From a virus, in the IMG/VR virus record IMGVR_UViG_3300017969_000056, positions 1-34,576 of that record: DNA of 34,576 bases. One strand, 5' to 3'. Below, one piece after another: positions 26,608 to 30,845 of this stretch (the stretch's first letter is position 1; each line of letters starts with the position of its first letter). A program made the translations under genes and the position numbers. A model generated the notes under the pieces. It searched no databases, was not told where the DNA came from, and saw only the letters and a program-made list of their open reading frames with translations.

Positions 26608-26749
26608 GGAGTGTGATATTCCTCCTAATTTTGTGGAATCTGTCCGCCCATGTGACAATGGTTCGATGGTTACTTGTGTAACGTGCCGTGATTGTGGCGA
26701 GTATTGGGAGGAGCCTTCCAGCGACGAAGAAAATTTTTCAGATTCGTAG
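26582..26749 (+). CDS. 55-aa zinc-ribbon protein after recA
   Basis: ATG 26582 (MKYQHMICEECDIP) overlaps the recA end by 26 bases; an alternative in-frame ATG is at 26597. TAG is at 26747-26749. Cysteines at 8, 11, 24, 32, 35 and 38 (ICEECD, RPC, TCVTCRDCGEYW) make a probable zinc ribbon, followed by an acidic, Ser-rich tail ending SDS. Function is unknown. Because of the overlap it belongs to the recA operon. Confidence 0.65.
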   Translation: MKYQHMICEECDIPPNFVESVRPCDNGSMVTCVTCRDCGEYWEEPSSDEENFSDS

Positions 26750-26760
26750 GTGGAAGTGTT

Positions 26761-26829
26761 ATGTCTGTTACACGAAGGTCGTTAAAGATTTATCTTAATG
26801 TTATATCTTTGATCTCACAATTGAAGTAG
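26761..26829 (+). CDS. Possible 22-aa peptide
   Basis: ATG 26761 to TAG 26827-26829 encodes 22 residues beginning MSVTRRSLKIYLNVISLIS, a basic amphipathic helix. The SD (GGTGGAAG) is weak. It ends inside the -10/-35 spacer of the next promoter. It could be a leader peptide of the recA operon tail or a chance frame. Confidence 0.25.
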   Translation: MSVTRRSLKIYLNVISLISQLK

Positions 26830-26837
26830 GTTACTAT
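26809..26837 (+). promoter_or_regulatory. Promoter for a probable leaderless mRNA
   Basis: TTGATC (26809-26814), 17 bases, then TACTAT (26832-26837). The expected start, about seven bases after the -10, coincides with the ATG at 26844, and no SD precedes that ATG. Leaderless mRNAs are common in actinobacteria, so this promoter and gene fit each other. Confidence 0.6.
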
Positions 26838-26843
26838 TAGTTT

Positions 26844-27152
26844 ATGGATATGAGTTTTATTCGTAGGCTACTAGATTTTTTTGATAACGCCGAAAAACAG
26901 GAGATTGATGGTTTTCCTGTGTATAACATGCCGTACGATCAAGATAATGACAATATCGAAGAACGTATTGTTACCATGCACTCTACCGCTGACGGTAAAA
27001 TGGTGATGTCTTTGTTTAACATGGAACAATGGGATATGGTGTGTAGTATTGCGGAGATCTCTGAGAAACCTGTTGATGTTGTTGTTGCGGAACTTGCGAA
27101 AGATAACGATATCACCACAATTGTTTTGGATCCCGGCGACGAAATTTTTTAG
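26844..27152 (+). CDS. 102-aa acidic protein, probably leaderless
   Basis: 102 residues beginning MDMSFIRRLLDFFDNAEKQE. It is acidic with a helical N-terminus, a central beta-like part (ERIVTMHSTADGKMVMSLFN) and a helix ending in DDITTIVLDPGDEIF-like acidic sequence. There is no SD; the promoter spacing predicts that transcription begins at the ATG itself. A strong bidirectional terminator follows, so it is a single-gene unit. It has the style of an early phage protein that acts on a host factor, but no family is recognised. Confidence 0.6.
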   Translation: MDMSFIRRLLDFFDNAEKQEIDGFPVYNMPYDQDNDNIEERIVTMHSTADGKMVMSLFNMEQWDMVCSIAEISEKPVDVVVAELAKDNDITTIVLDPGDEIF

Positions 27153-27175
27153 AACGTTCACCACACAAAAAAATA

Positions 27176-27224
27176 AGAGAGGGGCATAGTCCAAATGGCA
27201 AAAGGACTACACCCCTCTCTTTTT
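27176..27224. terminator. Bidirectional intrinsic terminator
   Basis: A long stem pairs AGAGAGGGG (27176-27184) with CCCCTCTCT (27212-27220) and TAGTCC with GGACTA, interrupted by a short mismatch. It is followed by T5 on the plus strand and, because A7 precedes it, by U7 on the minus strand. It ends both the rightward 102-aa gene and the leftward zinc-ribbon gene. Confidence 0.85.
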
Positions 27225-27267
27225 CTATATATACCTTATTATGGAGGATAAGATAACTGACATTATA

Positions 27268-27474
27268 TCAGTAATCATACCCTCTTTCAAACCCATAATC
27301 ATCAAACACAGAATCCCCATAATCTCCATGCGAAGCGTATGAAGAAACACCCACAAAATCGTCCATAGAGTTCACCCACTGCAAACAGTCGGGACAACGC
27401 AGAGACGACGACACAATATCGTCAGACACCACAAACTCTGAACCGCATTTCGGACAATCCACATATGTGCTCAT
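27268..27474 (-). CDS. 68-aa zinc-ribbon protein
   Basis: 68 residues with SD AAGGAG seven bases before the ATG. Cysteines 7, 10, 27 and 30 (DCPKCGSEF and RCPDCLQW) form a classical zinc ribbon of the type found in transcription-related and small phage proteins. The tail is rich in Tyr, Asp, Gly and Ser (FDDYGFERGYDY). It is transcribed leftward from its own promoter at 27547-27575 and ends at the bidirectional terminator, an isolated unit. Confidence 0.7.
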   Translation of the reverse strand: MSTYVDCPKCGSEFVVSDDIVSSSLRCPDCLQWVNSMDDFVGVSSYASHGDYGDSVFDDYGFERGYDY

Positions 27475-27546
27475 ATTTTCTCCTTAAGATGATTAAGCAT
27501 CTTGTCGTATATGTTGTACATCACCCCGTGTGAGATGACACACCTA

Positions 27547-27575
27547 TATATACACCACCCATCCTATTATTGCAA
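27547..27575 (-). promoter_or_regulatory. Leftward promoter of the zinc-ribbon gene
   Basis: On the minus strand TTGCAA (27570-27575), a 17-base spacer and TATATA (27547-27552) match a sigma70-type promoter. The transcript would begin near 27540 with a short leader containing a GTGTG/CACAC hairpin (27528-27543) before the SD. Confidence 0.55.
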
Positions 27576-27693
27576 CCCCAAACACAGAAAAACCAGAAAA
27601 AAGTTAACTCAAGCCGCCCCCAACACCCATAAAGCCACATAAACCTATAAAAAAACATACCCTAGTGAAAAATAAGAAAAATTTATGAGTCCC

Positions 27694-27766
27694 TAATAGT
27701 GAGTATATGTGTTGCCTTTAAGGCTTAACGTGCCCACCGGGGCATGGGGGTAACACAGGAAGGAGT
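27694..27766 (+). promoter_or_regulatory. Three-way-junction leader (A) before the HAD gene
   Basis: Closing helix GTGTT/AACAC (27709-27713 with 27752-27756) encloses two hairpins, GCCT/AGGC (27714-27724) and TGCCC/GGGCA (27731-27744). SD AAGGAG follows at once. The core TTGCCTTYARGGC...ACGT is shared with leader B at 30734. In both, TAATA lies 15 bases upstream of the closing helix, a possible -10. The 296 bases from 27475 hold no other gene; the part before this leader is AT-rich and plain. Confidence 0.5.
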
Positions 27767-27770
27767 CGCC

Positions 27771-28196
27771 ATGAACAAGGCAGTTCTGGTTGACATTGAC
27801 GGGACTCTCGTTGGGATCACACCTAACTGGAGTATGGATCGAGACGCTGAGTGGGTTGAAGAGACCCTCAAGGCGGAAGTGTACACGGATGCAGTGGAGA
27901 TGCTGCATCAGTACAAGAAGGAAGGCTACAAGCTGGTTGTTGTGACAGCTCGTGGCCAGAGCTGCAAGGCAAACACCTGGAAGAAGTTCCGGGAGATGGG
28001 TATAGATACGCTGGTTGACAGCGTGTGGCATCGTCCAGTGGCCTGGGAGGGTAAGGATAGTGCTTCATACAAGGAGGCGATGATCAAGCGTCTCTCCAAG
28101 AAGTACAACTTCGTGTGGGCCATGGAGGATGAGGATAGGAACAAGGAAGTCATGACGGCTGCAGGTATGCAGATCTGGCATGGCGAGGGTAAGTGA
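27771..28196 (+). CDS. HAD phosphatase resembling the PseT 3'-phosphatase domain
   Basis: 141 residues from ATG 27771; the upstream ATG at 27744 is inside the leader structure and lacks an SD. HAD motif I is LVDIDGTLVG (nucleophile Asp8, Asp10), motif II is VVVTARG (Thr59), motif III is a Lys near 106, and motif IV is MEDEDRN (about 119-124). The end, EDRNKEVMTAAGMQIWH, resembles the phosphatase half of T4 polynucleotide kinase. The kinase half is absent. It probably removes 3' phosphates from RNA or DNA ends, for example in repairing tRNAs cut by a host defence. A nucleotidase is the alternative. Confidence 0.7.
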   Translation: MNKAVLVDIDGTLVGITPNWSMDRDAEWVEETLKAEVYTDAVEMLHQYKKEGYKLVVVTARGQSCKANTWKKFREMGIDTLVDSVWHRPVAWEGKDSASYKEAMIKRLSKKYNFVWAMEDEDRNKEVMTAAGMQIWHGEGK

Positions 28197-28236
28197 CGTA
28201 AGTAGCAATAGGATCAACAAGGAGAACAAACGAAAC

Positions 28237-28320
28237 ATGTGGTACGTATTCATCTATTTCATTCCCGTGTCAATCATCTCTATCACTGTCTTTGTGCAGC
28301 TGTGGAGGAATGATAAGTAA
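28237..28320 (+). CDS. 27-aa single-pass membrane peptide
   Basis: ATG 28237 to TAA 28318-28320. The product is almost entirely one hydrophobic helix (WYVFIYFIPVSIISITVF) with a charged end, WRNDK. An SD (AAGGAG at 28219-28224) lies 12 bases upstream, somewhat far. It ends exactly where the next structured leader begins. It is the style of a small phage membrane protein; superinfection exclusion or lysis accessory are guesses. Confidence 0.5.
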   Translation: MWYVFIYFIPVSIISITVFVQLWRNDK

Positions 28321-28425
28321 TGCCGAAACCCCTACAACAGGGGTCTGTATGAGCTGGTTACTCATGCACTGATGATGGCAAACCGATCACTATCAGACAA
28401 CCAACTATGTACTTAGGAGGTACAT
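28321..28425 (+). promoter_or_regulatory. Structured leader (C) with SD hairpin
   Basis: The closing pair TGCC/GGCA (28321-28324 with 28377-28380) encloses hairpins ACCCC/GGGGT and ATGAG/CTCAT (28349-28365). The loop TGGTT of the second could pair with AACCA at 28399-28403. Next comes ATGTAC/GTACAT (28407-28412 with 28420-28425) with loop TTAGGAG, which holds the SD. The SD hairpin is certain by sequence; the upstream fold has alternatives. Confidence 0.55.
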
Positions 28426-28429
28426 TACA

Positions 28430-28957
28430 ATGGATAACATCACATTCAACCTGATCCAGGAGATGATTCTGGATCTCGAAGACAACTACGACCTTTGCCA
28501 CAGCAATGGGACGTACACCCACATCGTCAACCGCTACACCTACATCGTGGAGAGGATTGACCTGGAAAACAATGTCCGTATCATCTCTACTCTGGATGAT
28601 TCGATGAAGTATCTCGAATTCACTGGAGACCCACGGCAGGACAAGTATGGTTTCATCAACCGTATGCGTGACTACATCCGTAGTTCCGCAGTCAACACAC
28701 CCAACCATACTTCTGAGATGTCCAGCTACCATGTTGATGATGCTCTTAAGGCTGCGGCTGAAGGGCGTGTCTACCACTGGAATGGTGGACAGCTGTACAC
28801 GAAGGAGGGAAGTGCAGTCAAGGTTTACGACTTCACTACCAACAGCATCACATGGATGACACTGGCCAAGAGCTGGGTCTACATGCAGGAGAACCGCCTT
28901 CATAAGGTGGACATTGACAGTGTCAGGTACGCAGCTCGTAGTGTGCGTAACTGGTGA
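28430..28957 (+). CDS. 175-aa protein, unknown
   Basis: 175 residues (MDNITFNLIQEMILDLEDNY onward), soluble and acidic, with a balanced alpha/beta pattern and no catalytic motif that I recognise. The central AALKAAAEGRVYHWNGGQLY-like segment and the following beta strands suggest a compact two-part fold. Its SD is enclosed in a 6-bp hairpin, so translation is probably controlled. It overlaps nothing and precedes a small membrane protein gene by 32 bases, probably on the same mRNA. Confidence 0.6.
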   Translation: MDNITFNLIQEMILDLEDNYDLCHSNGTYTHIVNRYTYIVERIDLENNVRIISTLDDSMKYLEFTGDPRQDKYGFINRMRDYIRSSAVNTPNHTSEMSSYHVDDALKAAAEGRVYHWNGGQLYTKEGSAVKVYDFTTNSITWMTLAKSWVYMQENRLHKVDIDSVRYAARSVRNW

Positions 28958-28989
28958 TCAACCCAACAACAAGAAGAAGGAGACAAGAA

Positions 28990-29268
28990 ATGAACAATGA
29001 CAGAATCAACAAGAACATCCGGATGATGGTCATCGCAATGATGATCTTCATCTTCGGAGCTATCTTCATGGCCACCGTTGTGTACGGCATTCAGCTGTTC
29101 GCATGGATGGCTGTTGAAGCACACGATGCCGGAGCCAACATTGTTGGTACTTTCTGGCTGTTGGCAGCAACAGGATTTGCCGGTGCGGCTACCGTGTTTA
29201 TCGGTGCGCTGGGATATGGCATCCTTGAGCTGTGTGATGGCCTGAAGAAGGTCAAGAATACCTTGTAA
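28990..29268 (+). CDS. 92-aa two-helix membrane protein
   Basis: 92 residues from ATG 28990, chosen because AAGGAG lies 7 bases upstream; the frame is open further upstream to a GTG at the previous stop. Two long hydrophobic segments, MMVIAMMIFIFGAIFMATVV and the later FWLLAATGFAGAATVFIGAL, are joined by a short polar loop; both ends are charged. This is a holin-like layout, although no lysis gene is adjacent, so another small envelope protein is equally possible. A strong terminator follows 8 bases after the stop. Confidence 0.65.
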   Translation: MNNDRINKNIRMMVIAMMIFIFGAIFMATVVYGIQLFAWMAVEAHDAGANIVGTFWLLAATGFAGAATVFIGALGYGILELCDGLKKVKNTL

Positions 29269-29275
29269 TGCAGTG

Positions 29276-29326
29276 GGTTGTGCCCCTGGGGTCTTCGGAC
29301 TCCGGGGGCAACAACCTCTTTTTTTT
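29276..29326 (+). terminator. Strong intrinsic terminator with TTCG loop
   Basis: A stem of about 18 bp (29276-29293 with 29298-29316, one bulged A) closed by a TTCG tetraloop is followed by eight T (29319-29326). It ends the transcript of the membrane protein gene, and the T run is shared with the repeat element that follows. Confidence 0.9.
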
Positions 29327-29350
29327 ACGGATAGAGGCTTGACCTCTATT
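29319..29350 (+). repeat. T8-N4-ATAGAG inverted-repeat element, copy 1
   Basis: Eight T, four bases (ACGG), then ATAGAGG, loop CTTGA and CCTCTAT (29331-29349). The same layout recurs three more times below with the same T8 length and same four-base gap. Roles to consider are phage-specific promoter, operator or RNA 5' stabilising hairpin. Confidence 0.75.
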
Positions 29351-29352
29351 CT

Positions 29353-29395
29353 GGGGTATGTGTCACAGCCCCGCTCAATCCGGAGCAAAGTGACA
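29353..29395 (+). ncRNA. H-type pseudoknot leader, PK1
   Basis: Stem 1 is GGGG/CCCC (29353-29356 with 29369-29372) with a 12-base loop. Loop bases TGTCAC (29361-29366) pair with GTGACA (29390-29395), giving stem 2. Between them GCTC/GAGC (29373-29386) forms a small hairpin. The SD AAAGGAG begins two bases after stem 2, so folding should affect ribosome access. Confidence 0.65.
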
Positions 29396-29409
29396 GAAAG
29401 GAGTGATCC

Positions 29410-29619
29410 ATGTTTGCGTGGATCATTCACCTCCTCCGTCGTCTCTTCCCAGAGAAGACGATCCGCTGCTGGAGCTGCGGCAGAGAGTTCCCTGCCGAGC
29501 TCATCGCGGACGTTGATCTGTGTGGACCCTGCGATGTGCGGGAAACCCTCACGGGGTGGTGCGACGACTGCAATCGCTGGTGCAGCAGGTGCATCTGCCC
29601 GGAGCCGTGTGAGGAGTGA
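29410..29619 (+). CDS. 69-aa protein with four CxxC pairs
   Basis: 69 residues. An amphipathic basic N-terminus (MFAWIIHLLRRLFP) could touch the membrane. The rest has cysteines at 20, 23, 38, 41, 51, 54, 58, 61, 63 and 67 (RCWSCGRE, LCGPCD, WCDDCNRWCSRCICPEPC), enough for two zinc sites. SD AAAGGAG at ideal spacing. It is the only gene between two terminators, so it is a monocistronic cassette with its own pseudoknot leader. No family is recognised. Confidence 0.7.
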   Translation: MFAWIIHLLRRLFPEKTIRCWSCGREFPAELIADVDLCGPCDVRETLTGWCDDCNRWCSRCICPEPCEE

Positions 29620-29622
29620 GAT

Positions 29623-29678
29623 GTGTTCCCCGGGGATCGACAGAAATGTCGGTCCTCGGGGTAACACCCCTTTTTTTT
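29623..29678 (+). terminator. Strong intrinsic terminator with GAAA loop
   Basis: A stem of about 20 bp, GTGTT/AACAC outside and CGACA/TGTCG inside a GAAA tetraloop (29643-29646), is followed by four C and eight T (29671-29678). It begins 4 bases after the stop of the Cys-rich gene. Confidence 0.9.
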
Positions 29679-29705
29679 GCGAATAGAGAGATGGTATCTC
29701 TGTTC
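29671..29705 (+). repeat. T8-N4-ATAGAG element, copy 2
   Basis: Eight T, GCGA, then ATAGAGA paired with TCTCTGT (G-U pair included) around a 7-base loop; the full stem spans 29681-29705. The arms differ from copy 1 but still pair, so pairing is conserved. Confidence 0.75.
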
Positions 29706-29706
29706 A

Positions 29707-29724
29707 AGGGTCTAGGAGGGCCCT
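29707..29724 (+). promoter_or_regulatory. Hairpin with the SD in its loop
   Basis: AGGG (29707-29710) pairs with CCCT (29721-29724), leaving TCTAGGAGGG in the loop. The SD AGGAGG of the next gene is therefore inside the loop. This hairpin replaces the pseudoknot found in cassettes 1 and 4. It resembles in style the start-associated sequences of cluster K mycobacteriophages. Confidence 0.5.
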
Positions 29725-29729
29725 ATGTT

Positions 29730-29951
29730 ATGGATAATCAAGAGATTGTTTGCTACGTCTGCGGTCGGGTGACCAACCACTGGGGAGAGCATGAAAACCT
29801 GCTCGGCCTGGGCCTGGTCATGGATGACGAGACCGGAACCAGGTGGACCGACTTCGGTCTTCACCTGCAAAGGAACAACCCGAAGCTCTTCACCGAGCTG
29901 ATGGATGTTCTCGGTCAGGTCATGGACTACCAGATCCGCGAGGGGTTTTAG
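29730..29951 (+). CDS. 73-aa protein with one CxxC site
   Basis: 73 residues from ATG 29730. The frame is open further upstream through the terminator, but only this start has a properly placed SD; an out-of-frame ATG lies at 29725. The N-terminal CYVCGR (Cys8, Cys11) with His17 and His21 may bind zinc; the remainder is an acidic alpha/beta unit ending in VLGQVMDYQIREGF. Monocistronic cassette between terminators. Unknown family. Confidence 0.65.
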   Translation: MDNQEIVCYVCGRVTNHWGEHENLLGLGLVMDDETGTRWTDFGLHLQRNNPKLFTELMDVLGQVMDYQIREGF

Positions 29952-29952
29952 A

Positions 29953-30011
29953 AAGGAGGTGATTGCGCCCCCTTGGACTTCGGTCCTTGGGGGCAACACC
30001 CTCTTTTTTTT
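29953..30011 (+). terminator. Orphan SD followed by intrinsic terminator
   Basis: AAAGGAGGTGA (29953-29962) is a near-perfect SD, yet no usable gene follows. Within a few bases begins a hairpin, GCCCCC/GGGGGC and GGAC/GTCC around a TTCG loop (29967-29994), then eight T (30004-30011). The terminator ends the 73-aa gene transcript; the SD may be the remnant of a lost gene. Confidence 0.8.
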
Positions 30012-30034
30012 ATGGATAGAGGATCGGCCTCTAT
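30004..30034 (+). repeat. T8-N4-ATAGAG element, copy 3
   Basis: Eight T, ATGG, ATAGAGG (30016-30022), loop ATCGG and CCTCTAT (30028-30034). No pseudoknot follows. Downstream is only AAAAGGAAAG and an ATG immediately followed by TGA (30052-30057), so this looks like an empty cassette. Confidence 0.75.
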
Positions 30035-30140
30035 GGAAAAGGAAAGATTTAATGTGAAACGAAAATGTATAAGAACCATGTGTAAATCTAGCTTTTTAAA
30101 GTAATTATAGCCAATAGGGTAATTATAGGACTTTAGTCTC
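30035..30140 (+). other. AT-rich gene-free insert between copies 3 and 4
   Basis: About 105 AT-rich bases without a gene, in contrast to the GC-rich surroundings. It contains a start-stop ATGTGA with an SD-like AAAGGA, a six-codon frame, and a 10-base direct repeat GTAATTATAG (30101-30110 and 30119-30128). It may be decayed coding sequence. Confidence 0.5.
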
Positions 30141-30173
30141 TTTTTTTTGCGAATAGAGGTTAGATCTCTATTC
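30141..30173 (+). repeat. T8-N4-ATAGAG element, copy 4
   Basis: Eight T (30141-30148), GCGA, then GAATAGAG pairing with CTCTATTC (30151-30158 with 30166-30173) around a 7-base loop. Only a weak GAC/GTC stem precedes the T run here, so the T8 tract is kept even without a good terminator. Confidence 0.75.
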
Positions 30174-30174
30174 A

Positions 30175-30206
30175 CGGGTATCGCTTGCTGCCCGCCTAAA
30201 GCAAGC
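30175..30206 (+). ncRNA. H-type pseudoknot leader, PK2
   Basis: Stem 1 CGGG/CCCG (30175-30178 with 30191-30194) has a 12-base loop. Loop bases GCTTGCT (30183-30189) pair with AGCAAGC (30200-30206). The SD AAAGGAGG starts on the next base. Loop length, GGGTAT entry and AAAG before the last strand match PK1, while both stems differ in sequence, which is covariation. Confidence 0.7.
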
Positions 30207-30222
30207 AAAGGAGGAAGATGCT

Positions 30223-30489
30223 GTGAAGCATTTTCAGGTCACCATCCGGGAGTCCGACAACACCAAGTCGGTTCTCGTTGTCCCGGCCGAGAGGCAGTCG
30301 GACATCGCCAAGTTCCTCAAGGATCTCGGCGTTTCTGGCAGCATCAAGCCGATCAACATTCCGGATCCGCTGAAGGACATCACCGTCACCTGCGGGTGGG
30401 GGTCAGATGCCCACGCATGGCCCACTTTCAAGTGGAATGCCATCATCAGCAACAACCGCTGCCCTAGCTACCCCAATTGCCAGGGCTGA
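30223..30489 (+). CDS. 88-aa protein, GTG start, unknown
   Basis: 88 residues starting at GTG 30223, eight bases after SD GGAGG; the nearer ATG (30218) is followed at once by a stop. The sequence begins MKHFQVTIRESDNTKSVLVV and resembles a small alpha/beta domain; it ends SNNRCPSYPNCQG with two cysteines. It precedes the 63-aa Cys-rich gene by 11 bases on the same transcript. No family recognised. Confidence 0.65.
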   Translation: MKHFQVTIRESDNTKSVLVVPAERQSDIAKFLKDLGVSGSIKPINIPDPLKDITVTCGWGSDAHAWPTFKWNAIISNNRCPSYPNCQG

Positions 30490-30500
30490 AAGGAGGAGGT

Positions 30501-30692
30501 ATGCGGTGCCTCAAGCATGGGTGCAACACGCGCCCCCGAGCCAACCCTTTCGTGTGCTCTGTGCACATCGATGAGGTTGACATCCTGCTTCGTGATCATC
30601 TGATCAAGAATCACAAGCAGGGATTCCATCAGGAGGGTACCGGCGGAGATCACCGCTGCCCTCTCTGTGTCCCACAGCTCCCTCTGAGCTGA
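30501..30692 (+). CDS. 63-aa Cys/His protein
   Basis: 63 residues from ATG 30501, chosen for the strong SD AAAGGAGGAGG immediately upstream. Cysteines 3, 8 and 19 with His22 (MRCLKHGCNTRP, VCSVH) and Cys53 and 56 (HRCPLC) suggest one or two zinc sites. The middle VDILLRDHLIKNHKQG is a basic helix. A six-bp hairpin TCACCC/GGGTGA (30699-30717) follows the stop. Unknown family. Confidence 0.65.
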   Translation: MRCLKHGCNTRPRANPFVCSVHIDEVDILLRDHLIKNHKQGFHQEGTGGDHRCPLCVPQLPLS

Positions 30693-30718
30693 CGGACATC
30701 ACCCGCCACAGGGGTGAA

Positions 30719-30843
30719 TAATAATACTTGTGGGCTCCATTTGCCTTCAGGGCACGTCGGTTCATGACCGAGATGGAGCACTGCGCCTTTGTTCACTGGC
30801 GCTTCCCAAAGTAAGTGAACACACTACCACTTAGGAGGTGGTA
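30719..30843 (+). ncRNA. Leader B: three-way junction, pseudoknot (PK3) and SD hairpin
   Basis: Helix GCTCCAT/ATGGAGC (30734-30740 with 30773-30779) encloses TGCC/GGCA (30742-30754) and TCGGT/ACCGA (30757-30771). Then GCGCC/GGCGC (30783-30787 with 30798-30802) has loop bases GTTCACT (30791-30797) that pair with AGTGAAC (30814-30820). Finally TACCAC/GTGGTA (30825-30843) holds the SD in loop TTAGGAG. The ATG follows 2 bases later. TAATAA at 30719 may be a -10. Confidence 0.65.
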
Positions 30844-30845
30844 TT

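Noticed and set aside
26655-26690. GGTTCGATG, like a tRNA T-loop
   Set aside because: No acceptor or anticodon stems fit around it, and it lies inside the Cys-rich 55-aa gene.
29331-29361. TTGACC within the copy 1 element as a -35 box
   Set aside because: The word is not present in the other three copies and no -10 is correctly spaced.
28900-29667. 255-codon minus-strand frame across several small genes
   Set aside because: It runs through terminators, pseudoknots and four-base-loop hairpins, and its product is low-complexity.
29616-29729. Upstream extension of the 73-aa gene from a GTG
   Set aside because: The extension passes through a terminator hairpin and its T run; the later ATG has the correct SD.
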